DNA from: Nitricoxidireducens sp046726235
GTDB lineage: Bacteria > Pseudomonadota > Gammaproteobacteria > Burkholderiales > Rhodocyclaceae
NCBI GenBank assembly: GCA_046726235.1
Contig: JBKPAD010000010.1
Coordinates: forward strand, 1 to 64,000
Length of the DNA stretch: 64,000 nucleotides
Direction: 5' to 3'
Shown one piece after another: positions 32,030-40,490 of this stretch. The translations under genes were made by a program, and so were the position numbers. Within the stretch, counting starts at the first letter, position 1. The number at the start of each line of letters is the position of its first letter. Below the pieces are notes generated by a model. That model searched no databases and had not been told where the DNA came from. It saw only the letters and a program-made list of their open reading frames with translations.

Positions 32030-33862
32030 TTGAGCAGTCGCATCGCGCTTGCACACAACACCACCAGGAGACTCGCGGCCGGCCGCGATGCCGCCGTCGG
32101 CCCCCACCCGGAGGTCGCGGACATCCTCGTTGCCTACCTCGAGCAGATCGGGGTCGAGTACGTGTTCGGCATTCCCGGCGGCGCCATCGAGCCGCTCTTC
32201 AACGCGCTCGCACGCAGCGCCCGCCGCGGCGGCCCGCGCCACATCCTGGCGCGCCACGAGGCCGGCGCCGCCTTCATGGCCGACGGCTATGCGCGCGAGA
32301 CCGGCCGGCTCGGCGTGTGCTGCGCGACCTCGGGCCCGGGCGCCACCAACCTGATAACCGGCGTTGCCTGCGCCGAAGACAACGGCATCCCCATGCTGGT
32401 CATCACCGGCCAGCCGCCGTTGCCGTCGTTCGGCCGCAGCCCGCTGCAGGAGTCGGCCTGCACCGGCATCAACACGCTGAGCATGTTGCGGCATTGCACG
32501 CGCTACAACTCGCTGGTCTCGCACCCGAAGCAGTTCGAGGCGAAGCTGATCGCGGCGTTGCAGCGCGCGACGCGCGCGCCGCGCGGACCGGCGCATCTCT
32601 CGGTGCCGGTCGACGTGTTTCGCAGCCTCAGCCCGCAGGCTGCGCCGGCCTACGACCTGCGCAGCCTGTTGGCGCCGGCGGCGATGCTCGACGACGCGGC
32701 CGTCGGCACGCTGTGGGACATGTTGGCGGCGGCGAACAAAGTCGTGCTGCTGGTCGGCGGCTGGTGCGCCGAGGCGATCGGCGTCATCCTCGCGTTCGCC
32801 GCCGCCAAGCAGGCGGCGATCGTGACCACGCCCGACGGCAAGGGCCTGGTCAGCCCCCAGCATCCGCTGTTCCGCGGCGTGTTCGGTTTCGGCGGCCACG
32901 CATCGGCGGAAGCCGCCTTGCGCGACCCCGAAGTGGACCTCGTGCTGGCCGTCGGCGCCAGCATGGGCGAGTGGAACAGCGGCGGCTGGAGCGAGGCGCT
33001 GCTCAACGAGCGGCTGGTGCACATCGACGAGTCCGAAGAGCACCTGTCGCGCACGCCGATGGCGCGCCTGCATGTGCGCGGCCATATCCTCTCGATCTTC
33101 GGCCGGCTGCTCGAACGCGTGCGCGACGGGCGCGAGCGCGCGGCCGTGCGCAGTGCGGGCGCGAGGCCCGGCGACGCGTTCTCGGTGCCTGTCGTGGAGG
33201 CCGACTGCGACGGACGCATCGCGCCGCAACGCCTGATGCAGGAACTCGGGCGCCTGTTCCCGCCCGCCACGCGGTATCTCGCCGATACCGGCAACAGCAC
33301 CTCGTGGGCGGTGCATTACCTGAATCCGCTCGACCGCCGCGTCGGCGAACGGCGCAAGGGCGGCGGCGCGAGCCGGCTCGCCGCCGGCGCGCGCGATTGC
33401 CGCGGCGGCTGGCTGCGCGTGACGATGAGTTTCGCCCCGATGGGCTGGGCGATCGGCGGCGCCGTCGGCACGGCGGCGGCAAACCCCGCGGTGCCGGTCG
33501 TGTGCATCACCGGCGACGGCAGCATGCTGATGAACGGTCAGGAGCTTTCGGTCGCGGTTGCCGAGGGATTGACCGTGATCTTCGTCGTGCTCAACGACGG
33601 CGCGCTCGGCATGGTCAGGCACGGCCAGCGGCTGGCCGGCGCCGAAGCGATCGGCTGCGAATTGCCGCCCACCGACTTCTCCGCCCTGGCGCTCGCGCTC
33701 GGCGCGCCGGCCTTCACGATACGCACGCCGGCAGATCTCGCGGCGCTCGACGTCGCGACGATCTGCGCGCGCAAGGGACCGACCCTGCTCGACATCCATG
33801 TGGATGCCGAACAGGTGCCGCCGATGAACGTACGCACGAAGGTGCTGACGGAGGGGAAATGA
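32030..33862 (+). CDS. Thiamine-diphosphate-dependent enzyme, acetolactate-synthase family
   Basis: A 610-residue ThDP enzyme related to acetolactate synthase and similar 2-oxoacid-condensing or decarboxylating enzymes. The cofactor-activating Glu is in LARHEAGAAFMADGYARETG, the SGPGATNLITG loop is present, and the ThDP-binding motif runs from GDGSMLMNGQEL to VLNDGALGM. A TTG start at 32030 is preferred because GGGAGGGG lies 5-6 bases upstream; the in-frame ATGs at 31934 and 32015 have no ribosome-binding site. No small regulatory subunit follows, so this is probably not the housekeeping enzyme. Its partners are two citrate-synthase-like proteins; the reaction is unknown. Confidence 0.85.
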   Translation: MSSRIALAHNTTRRLAAGRDAAVGPHPEVADILVAYLEQIGVEYVFGIPGGAIEPLFNALARSARRGGPRHILARHEAGAAFMADGYARETGRLGVCCATSGPGATNLITGVACAEDNGIPMLVITGQPPLPSFGRSPLQESACTGINTLSMLRHCTRYNSLVSHPKQFEAKLIAALQRATRAPRGPAHLSVPVDVFRSLSPQAAPAYDLRSLLAPAAMLDDAAVGTLWDMLAAANKVVLLVGGWCAEAIGVILAFAAAKQAAIVTTPDGKGLVSPQHPLFRGVFGFGGHASAEAALRDPEVDLVLAVGASMGEWNSGGWSEALLNERLVHIDESEEHLSRTPMARLHVRGHILSIFGRLLERVRDGRERAAVRSAGARPGDAFSVPVVEADCDGRIAPQRLMQELGRLFPPATRYLADTGNSTSWAVHYLNPLDRRVGERRKGGGASRLAAGARDCRGGWLRVTMSFAPMGWAIGGAVGTAAANPAVPVVCITGDGSMLMNGQELSVAVAEGLTVIFVVLNDGALGMVRHGQRLAGAEAIGCELPPTDFSALALALGAPAFTIRTPADLAALDVATICARKGPTLLDIHVDAEQVPPMNVRTKVLTEGK

Positions 33863-34647
33863 GCGACGACTTGATCCGAACCCGAATCTGGCGCGAGGAA
33901 GCTGAGCCCGGCAATCCTTTCGCGGCCCGGGCGGCCTACTGCCACGGCTACGATGTGTATGGCGAAATGCTCGGCCAGGCGCGCTGGGTCGACATGCTGT
34001 ATCTGCTGTTTCGCGGCGAGGCTCCCTCCGCGGAACAAGCCGGCCTCCTCGAGACGCTGGCGGTGGCCCTCGCCAATCCGGGTCCGCGCGACCCCGCGGT
34101 GCATGCTGCGATGTGCGGCGGCGTCGGGGGTTCGCCTTCCGCGTCCTGCCTGATGGCGGCGCTTGCCGTCGGTGCCGGCGGCCTGTCGGGCGGACGCGAA
34201 GTCTTCCGGGCGATGGAGGCGTGGGGCCGCTGCGGCACCGATCTCGCGGCCTGGCGGCGGTTCTTGCGGGACCCGGCGCCGGCCAAGGCGTCGATCTGGC
34301 CGCAGGCCGCGCATCCGCCCGGCTTCGATCCGAACGGCACGAGCGTCGCGCAACCGATCGTGCAGACACTGGATGCGCTCGCGGTCCGCGCGGGGCCGCG
34401 GCTAAAGTGGCTCCAGGCCAACAGGAGCGCGCTCGAGGCCGTCGCCGGCTTCCCGCTCGCCATGTCCGGAGTTGCCGCCGCCGCGCTGGCAGACCTCGGC
34501 TTCGGCGCCGAGGAGGGCGAAATGCTTCACCTGCTGCTTCGTCTGCCCGGCGCCGCCGCACATGCGCTGGAACAGCGCCATCACGGCTACAAGAAGTTCC
34601 CCTTCTTCTCCATTGAACTCGACGGCGTCACTCGGGAGGGGGCATGA
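33859..34647 (+). CDS. Short citrate-synthase-fold protein A
   Basis: A 262-residue protein related to the citrate synthase/citryl-CoA lyase superfamily, much shorter than the usual 370-430 residues of a synthase. The stretch SASCLMAALAVGAGGLSGG and the C-terminal AHALEQRHHGYKKFPFF are family-like. The catalytic-His motif GPLHGG reads GGLSGG, and the second-His motif (GFGHxxY) appears as PGFDPNG, so both catalytic histidines seem lost. It overlaps the ThDP gene and the next, related gene by 4 bases each. It could be a non-classical lyase, a binding subunit or half of a heterodimer with the next protein. Confidence 0.72.
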   Translation: MSDDLIRTRIWREEAEPGNPFAARAAYCHGYDVYGEMLGQARWVDMLYLLFRGEAPSAEQAGLLETLAVALANPGPRDPAVHAAMCGGVGGSPSASCLMAALAVGAGGLSGGREVFRAMEAWGRCGTDLAAWRRFLRDPAPAKASIWPQAAHPPGFDPNGTSVAQPIVQTLDALAVRAGPRLKWLQANRSALEAVAGFPLAMSGVAAAALADLGFGAEEGEMLHLLLRLPGAAAHALEQRHHGYKKFPFFSIELDGVTREGA

Positions 34648-35453
34648 AAGGTCCGAAAATGCTGCAGGAAAACGCCGGATGCTGGAAGAGCCGGATGGGC
34701 GCCTTCTATCCGGGCGATCGCACGATCTTCCGTGGGTGCAATCTGCATACGGACCTGAAGGACGCCGACTGGATGGATCTCTACGTCTTCGGGATCACCG
34801 GCCGCCGCTACGCGCCCGGGCAGTTGCGACTGATGAATGCGCTCTGGGTGTATACGAGCTATCCGGATCCGCGCTTGTGGAACAACCGCGTCGCCGCACT
34901 TGCCGGCAGCGCGCGCAGCACCGGCAACCTCGGGGTGTCGGCCGCCCTTGCCGTATCGGAAGCGCATATCTACGGACGCGGCAACGAGGTCCAGGCGATC
35001 AACTTCTATCTGTCCGCGCAGCGCCGGCTCGCGGCCGGCGAGACGCTGGCCGAGTGCATCGGTGACGAGATGGCTGCGCACGACCGCATTGCAGGTTACG
35101 GCCGGCCTCTGATCAACGCGGACGAGCGCATCGCGCCGACCATGGCGCTCGCCGCAAGCCTGGGCCTGGACGACGGGCCGCACGTGCGCCTCGCTTACGC
35201 CGTGGAGAGCTTTCTCCTGGACAGCGGGCGCAACCTGAGGATGAACTACGGCGGTCTCGTGTCGGCCTACGGCGCCGACCTTGGCTTTTCGCCGACGGAG
35301 TTCTACCTGTTCATGTTCCCGTCGTTTCTTGCCGGCATGCAACCGTGCTTCATCGAAGCGCTGGAGCGTCCGGAAGGCAGCCTGTTTCCGCTATCATGTG
35401 ACCGCGTCATGTATGAGGGTATTCCGCGACGCCCTTGGCAACGGCGGTCCTGA
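34644..35453 (+). CDS. Short citrate-synthase-fold protein B
   Basis: A 269-residue paralogue of its upstream neighbour. Family features are AALAGSARSTGNLGVSAALA, AHIYGRGNEVQAIN (position of the GPLHGGANE motif, His replaced by Tyr), GYGRPLINADERI (position of the GFGHRVY motif, His replaced by Arg) and the C-terminal MNYGGLVSAYGADLGFSP. The active site is therefore not that of a standard citrate synthase. Pairing with protein A in one overlapping operon suggests a heteromeric complex. Function unknown. The next gene starts about 80 bases later. Confidence 0.7.
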   Translation: MKGPKMLQENAGCWKSRMGAFYPGDRTIFRGCNLHTDLKDADWMDLYVFGITGRRYAPGQLRLMNALWVYTSYPDPRLWNNRVAALAGSARSTGNLGVSAALAVSEAHIYGRGNEVQAINFYLSAQRRLAAGETLAECIGDEMAAHDRIAGYGRPLINADERIAPTMALAASLGLDDGPHVRLAYAVESFLLDSGRNLRMNYGGLVSAYGADLGFSPTEFYLFMFPSFLAGMQPCFIEALERPEGSLFPLSCDRVMYEGIPRRPWQRRS

Positions 35454-35532
35454 CCACAGTGCCGGCCAGGGACAGCCGGGTGCCGCATAAGAAAAACAAC
35501 CGAATCCCCAACAGTCATCAGGGAGAGGGTCG

Positions 35533-37584
35533 ATGCCGACAACGCGCGCCAAGTTGCTCCATGCATTGATTGCTGCGAGTTGCGCCGGCAGCGCCGCAGG
35601 CCAGACCGGCGAGGAAGAGGATCTCGCATTGGCCTATGGCGACAGGTCGTTCGTCACCATCGCCACGGGGACGCGGGTGCCGGTCGCGCGCGCACCGGCG
35701 ACGGCCTCGGTGATCACCGCCGAAGACATCAAGACCCTGGGCGCCGTCGACCTCGACGAGGTGCTGGAGACGGTGCCCGGCCTGCATGTGGCGCGAAGCA
35801 CGCAGACGCAGATGCCGGTCTATGTCATCCGCGGCGTGCATCGCGATGCCAATCCGCAGGTCCTGATGCTGGTGAATGGCATCCCGGTAACGACGAGCTT
35901 CGGCGGCAACCGGGGGAACGTCTGGGGCGGGTTGCCGCTCGAGAACGTCGCCCGCATCGAGGTCATCCGCGGACCCGGCTCCGCGCTGTATGGCGCCGAT
36001 GCCTTCAGCGGCGTCATCAACATCACGACGAAGACTGCTGCCGCCATCGACGGCACCAAGTTCGGCATCCGGGCCGGTTCGTTCGGCAGCAGCGACGCCT
36101 GGACGCTGCATGGCGGGACGCTCGGCGCCGTCGACGTGGCGGCCTACCTTCGCCTCGGCACTACCGACGGCGCCAAGAAGACGATCGCCAGGGACGCTGC
36201 AGCCGCGGCGGTATCCCATGCGCCGGGGCCGCTCAACAACGGCCGCGATTCCATCGATGGTTCGCTCGATCTGTCGTACGACAAATGGCGCTGGCGAATC
36301 GGTTACAAGGAACGCGACAACGTCGGCTCGGGCAGCGGCGTCGCCCACGCCCTCGACCCGACGGGCCACAGTTACAGCGAGCGCCTGACTTCGGACGTCA
36401 CCTACCGCGACCAGGACTTCGCGCGAAACTGGGACGTGGGCTTCGAGGCCAGCTATATGCATTACAAGGAATTTTCCGATCTCGTGCTCTATCCTCCGGG
36501 CTCGCTGGACCCAAATAGCGCGGTGTTCACGGCCGGCATGATCGGCAATCCCTACAAGTGGGAGCGGCATGGCCGCTTCAACGCCTCGGCGCTCTATAGC
36601 GGCTTCGAGCGGCACGCGCTGCGCTTCGGCGCCGGCGTTACCAAGAACGATCTCTACAAGACGCGGGAGACCAAGAACTTCAATCCCGACTTCAGCCGCA
36701 TCGGCACAGGCTCGCTCGCCGACGTCGTCGACGTTTCCGACACCGCGCCCTTCCTGCGGCCGCACAAGCGCATCGTGCGTTATTGGTTCGTCCAGGACGA
36801 GTGGCGCTTCGCCCACGACTGGAGCCTCACGGCGGGCGTGCGTCGCGATCACTACTCCGACGTCGGGCAGACGACCAATCCGCGCCTCGCGCTGGCCTGG
36901 GAGGCCGCCTACAACCTGACCGCCAAGCTGCTCTACGGCACCGCCTTCCGCGCGCCGGCCTTCAACGAGTTGTACAACATCAACAATCCCGTCCTGATCG
37001 GCACCCCGACCCTGACGCCTGAAAAGATCAGGACGACGGAAGGCGGGCTGGCGTGGCAGGCGGCGCCGTCCTTGCACCTGGGTTTCACCGTCTTCCGCTA
37101 CCGGATGCGCGACATCATCCAGGTCGTCGGCACGACCTACCAGAACACGGGCCAGCAGACGGGGAAGGGCATGGAGTTCGAGGCATCGTGGGATGTCAGC
37201 CGCGCATGGCGGCTGTCGGGCAACGTCAGCCATCAGCGATCGGTCGACGTCGCCGGCAGGCAGGACGCCGGAGTGGCCCCGAACGGCCACGCCTATTTGC
37301 GCGCGGACTGGCGCATGGCTGCCGGATGGGTGGCCAACGCGCAACTCAATGCCGTCGGCGAAAGGCGGCGCGCGCCGGGGGACGCCCGTAGCCCGCTGCG
37401 CCGCTACAGTACCGTCGATGTGACGCTGCGGACCGATCGCGGCGGCAAGGGTTGGGACTTTGCCGCCTCGGCGCGGAATCTGTTCGATGCAAACGCGCGC
37501 GAGCCGAGTCCGGTCGGCACGCTACCGGTCGATTTCCCGTTGCCCGGGCGCTCGTTCCGCATCGAGGCGACGTACTCGTTATGA
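35533..37584 (+). CDS. TonB-dependent outer-membrane receptor
   Basis: A 683-residue outer-membrane transporter or sensor. A signal peptide (about 1-23, ending near AAGQ) precedes a plug domain (about 50-170) with LDEVLETVPGLHVARS, YVIRGVHRDANPQVL and IEVIRGPGSALYGADAFSGVINI. The rest reads as a 22-strand barrel, ending in FRIEATYSL. A ribosome-binding site GGGAGAGGG precedes the ATG. It overlaps the next gene, a periplasmic binding protein, by 4 bases, and a membrane kinase follows, so it may feed a signal into that kinase as much as import a nutrient. Ligand unknown. Confidence 0.92.
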   Translation: MPTTRAKLLHALIAASCAGSAAGQTGEEEDLALAYGDRSFVTIATGTRVPVARAPATASVITAEDIKTLGAVDLDEVLETVPGLHVARSTQTQMPVYVIRGVHRDANPQVLMLVNGIPVTTSFGGNRGNVWGGLPLENVARIEVIRGPGSALYGADAFSGVINITTKTAAAIDGTKFGIRAGSFGSSDAWTLHGGTLGAVDVAAYLRLGTTDGAKKTIARDAAAAAVSHAPGPLNNGRDSIDGSLDLSYDKWRWRIGYKERDNVGSGSGVAHALDPTGHSYSERLTSDVTYRDQDFARNWDVGFEASYMHYKEFSDLVLYPPGSLDPNSAVFTAGMIGNPYKWERHGRFNASALYSGFERHALRFGAGVTKNDLYKTRETKNFNPDFSRIGTGSLADVVDVSDTAPFLRPHKRIVRYWFVQDEWRFAHDWSLTAGVRRDHYSDVGQTTNPRLALAWEAAYNLTAKLLYGTAFRAPAFNELYNINNPVLIGTPTLTPEKIRTTEGGLAWQAAPSLHLGFTVFRYRMRDIIQVVGTTYQNTGQQTGKGMEFEASWDVSRAWRLSGNVSHQRSVDVAGRQDAGVAPNGHAYLRADWRMAAGWVANAQLNAVGERRRAPGDARSPLRRYSTVDVTLRTDRGGKGWDFAASARNLFDANAREPSPVGTLPVDFPLPGRSFRIEATYSL

Positions 37585-38561
37585 GCACCGCGCTGATTGC
37601 TCGACTGACATGCCGGCATTTGGCGCTCCCGGGATGGCGCATCGCGGTCGGCATCCTGGCCGCCTTGGCGGTGGTCGCCGCGGCGGCGGCGCTGCAACCC
37701 GGACGCGGCATTGCCGTCATCTATCCCGACATCGGCGAACCGTACCGCAGCGTGTTCGCCAGCATCATCGAGGGCATCGAGGCGCAGGCAAAGTCGCGCG
37801 TGCCGAGCTTCGCCGTCGGAGCCAGTCCCAACGCGCAGGAGATCGCCGGCGAGCTCAAGCGGCAGGATATCCGCGTCGTCATCGCGCTCGGGCGCAACGG
37901 CCTCCGGGTGAGTTCGGGCCTCGACCGCGATATCGGCATCGTGGCCGGCGGCGTGCTGTCGATTCCCGAGGCCGACGCGCGCCAAATGTCGGTGCTGAGC
38001 CTGGCGCCGGACCCGGCGCTGCTGTTCGCGCGCCTGCAGGGCTTCGTTCCTGCGGTGCGGCGCGTATTCGTCGTCTACGACCCGAACCAGAACGCATGGC
38101 TGATGCGCCTGGCGAAGGAGGCGGCCGCCGCGCGCGGGCTCGAACTCGTCGCCTACGAGGCGCAGGACCTCAAGAGCGCGCTGCGCATCTACCAGGAGAT
38201 ATTCGCCGGCGCCGATCCGCGCCGCGACGCGCTCTGGCTGCCGCAGGATTCGAGCACCGTCGACGAGTCCTCGGTGCTGCCGCTGGTGCTCCACGAGACC
38301 TGGAGCCACAACATGGTGTTCTTCTCGAGCAGCGTGTCGCACGTGCGTCGCGGCGCGCTGTTCTCGCTCTATCCCGACAACGTCGAGATCGGCCGTCAGC
38401 TGGCGAGCTCGGCGCTCGGCTACATCTCCAGCAACGGCGAGGTGGCGCGCGGAGTGTCGCCGCTGCGCGCGGTGCTGGTGGCCTTCAACGCGCGCACGGC
38501 GCGGCACCTGGGCATCCCGGCGGCGGGCAGGCAGTTCGATCTCGTGTTCCCGGAACCATGA
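37581..38561 (+). CDS. Periplasmic ABC-type substrate-binding protein (ABC_sub_bind/TrpX-like)
   Basis: A 326-residue protein with one N-terminal hydrophobic segment (about 21-40), either a signal peptide or an anchor, followed by two Rossmann-like lobes (AVIYPDIGEPYRSVFASIIEG; RRVFVVYDPNQNAWLMRLA) as in the ABC_sub_bind family. No ABC permease or ATPase gene is adjacent. It lies between a TonB receptor and a sensor kinase, overlapping the receptor gene by 4 bases, so it is more likely a ligand-capturing partner of the kinase than part of a transporter. Confidence 0.8.
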   Translation: MSTALIARLTCRHLALPGWRIAVGILAALAVVAAAAALQPGRGIAVIYPDIGEPYRSVFASIIEGIEAQAKSRVPSFAVGASPNAQEIAGELKRQDIRVVIALGRNGLRVSSGLDRDIGIVAGGVLSIPEADARQMSVLSLAPDPALLFARLQGFVPAVRRVFVVYDPNQNAWLMRLAKEAAAARGLELVAYEAQDLKSALRIYQEIFAGADPRRDALWLPQDSSTVDESSVLPLVLHETWSHNMVFFSSSVSHVRRGALFSLYPDNVEIGRQLASSALGYISSNGEVARGVSPLRAVLVAFNARTARHLGIPAAGRQFDLVFPEP

Positions 38562-38576
38562 GTCGAGGCGCCTGAA

Positions 38577-40490
38577 ATGATCTTCGACACGCGCTACTTC
38601 CACGGCACGGCGTTCAGGCAGCAACTGAACGTGGCCGTGACGGTGAGCGTGATCTTCTTCGCCATGGCGTCGTCGCTGCTGACGTCGTGGCAGGGCAGCC
38701 TGCAGGTCCGGCAGACGCTGGTCGAACAGGGCGAGCGCATCGCCGAGAACCTCGCTGCGCAGAGCACGCTGGCCCTGGTCTATGCCTCCGCCGACAATGC
38801 CAACGCGGCCGTCAAGACGGCGCTCTCGTTCCCCGACGTCACCCGCGTCGAGATCCGGCACGCCAGCGGACGCGTGCTCCTGGTGCGCGGCAAGGAAGGC
38901 AGTGCGGACGGCGAGGGTCCCGCCGTCGAGGCTCCGCTGCATGCGCAGCTCGAGGAGGAAACCGACGATTCGTGGCGCTTCGTCGCGCCGGTGACGAGCC
39001 GCCGCGACGATTCGCCCTTCGAGGTGGTCGAGCGGCAGGAGGAGGTGCTCGGCTTCGTGCGCGTGGTGCAAAGCAAGGCGACGCTGTCGCGCATGCTGCT
39101 GCGGATCTTCGCGGTGAACCTGTCGATTTCGCTGGTCTTCGCGGCCGCGTTCCTGTTCGTCCTGCGCAAGCTGGCCGGCCGGCTGACGCAGCCGATCACC
39201 GAGCTGTCCGAGGCGATGGCGCGTGCCGAGCACGGCGAGGCCAACGTGCGCGCGACGGTTTCGGGCCCGAAGGACATCCGCGACATGGCCAAGGCGTTCA
39301 ACAGCATGATCGCGGCGCTGGAAGAGCGCGAGCAGGCGCTGCGCGAGAGCCGCGCGAGCTATCGCGAGGTCGCCGACAGCGTCAAGGAGGTGATCTTTCA
39401 GACCGACGCCGACGGCGCCTGGGCGCTGCTGAACCCGGCGTGGCGCGAAGTGACGGGCGTGGAAGTGGAGGCGGCGCTCGGAAAGCCGATGGCCGACTTC
39501 GTGCTGCCGGAGGACCGGTTCGCGGTTGCCGGCTGGCAGGCCCAGCTGCGCGACGGGAACCTGCGCGACTGCCGCTTCGAGGTGCGCTTCGTGCGCGCCG
39601 ACGGCAGCACCGGATGGCTGGAGGTGACGCAGCATGTCCGCTACGACGAGGAAGGCCGCTTCGCCGGCACCTCGGGCATTCTCGACGACGTCACCGAGCG
39701 CCGGCTGGCGGCGGAAAAACTGGCCTTCCTCAACCTCGAGCTCGAGAACCGCGTGCGCGTGCGCACGGCGCAGCTCGAGGCCTCGAACCAGGAGCTCGAG
39801 GCCTTCTCATATTCGGTCTCGCACGACCTGCGCGCGCCGCTGCGCGCCATCGAGGGCTTCTCGCGCATGATCGAGGAGGACTACGCCGCGAAGCTGGACG
39901 ACACCGGCCGCGGCTACTTCGCGCGCGTGCGCGCCGCCTCGATGCGCATGTCGCAGCTGATCGACGACCTGCTCGAACTGGCGCGCATCAGCCGCGCGCA
40001 GCTCGACCGGCGGCCGGCCGACCTCAGCGCCATGGCGCGCGAGATCGCGCAGGAACTTGCCGAGGCCGATCCGTCGCGCAAGGTCGAATTCTCCATCGCC
40101 GACGGCCTCGTCGCGCAGGCGGACCCGGTGCTCGTGCGCGTGGTCCTCGACAACCTGCTCAACAACGCCTGGAAGTACTCGAGCCAGCGCGACCCGGCCC
40201 GCATCAGCTTCGGCAGCGAGACGCGGACCGACGCCGAGAGCGGGTTCGAGGAAACGGTCTATTGCGTGGGCGACAACGGCGCCGGCTTCGACATGGCCTA
40301 TGCCGACAAGCTGTTCCGGCCGTTCTCGCGGCTGCATGCGTCCACCGAGTTTGCCGGCACGGGCGTTGGCCTGGCGACGGTGCAGCGCGTGATCCACCGG
40401 CACGGCGGGCGCATCTGGGCCGATGCCAGGACCGGCGGCGGCGCCAGCTTCTACTTCACGCTGCCGCCGACGAACTCCGCGCTTCGCTAG
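38577..40490 (+). CDS. Membrane sensor histidine kinase, CHASE8-like/HAMP/PAS
   Basis: A 637-residue kinase. TM1 is near residues 20-40, a periplasmic region of about 130 residues (resembling CHASE8) follows, TM2 is near 178-198, HAMP about 199-250 (LTQPITELSEAMARAEHGE), PAS about 260-385, then a HisKA domain with the phospho-accepting His in FSYSVSHDLRAPLRAIEGF and an HATPase domain with NLLNNAWKYSS, VGDNGAGFD and GTGVGLATVQRVIHRHGG. The protein is of the phytochrome-like kinase group. No response regulator gene is adjacent. The stop overlaps the convergent sulfhydrylase gene by 4 bases. Confidence 0.92.
   Translation: MIFDTRYFHGTAFRQQLNVAVTVSVIFFAMASSLLTSWQGSLQVRQTLVEQGERIAENLAAQSTLALVYASADNANAAVKTALSFPDVTRVEIRHASGRVLLVRGKEGSADGEGPAVEAPLHAQLEEETDDSWRFVAPVTSRRDDSPFEVVERQEEVLGFVRVVQSKATLSRMLLRIFAVNLSISLVFAAAFLFVLRKLAGRLTQPITELSEAMARAEHGEANVRATVSGPKDIRDMAKAFNSMIAALEEREQALRESRASYREVADSVKEVIFQTDADGAWALLNPAWREVTGVEVEAALGKPMADFVLPEDRFAVAGWQAQLRDGNLRDCRFEVRFVRADGSTGWLEVTQHVRYDEEGRFAGTSGILDDVTERRLAAEKLAFLNLELENRVRVRTAQLEASNQELEAFSYSVSHDLRAPLRAIEGFSRMIEEDYAAKLDDTGRGYFARVRAASMRMSQLIDDLLELARISRAQLDRRPADLSAMAREIAQELAEADPSRKVEFSIADGLVAQADPVLVRVVLDNLLNNAWKYSSQRDPARISFGSETRTDAESGFEETVYCVGDNGAGFDMAYADKLFRPFSRLHASTEFAGTGVGLATVQRVIHRHGGRIWADARTGGGASFYFTLPPTNSALR

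Noticed and set aside
32030..33862. Housekeeping acetolactate synthase IlvB/IlvI
   Set aside because: No small subunit IlvH/IlvN or ilvC follows, and the enzyme is coupled to citrate-synthase-like genes.
31886..34561. An 891-codon open frame on the minus strand
   Set aside because: Antisense to the ThDP and citrate-synthase-like genes; Arg- and Ala-rich without motifs.
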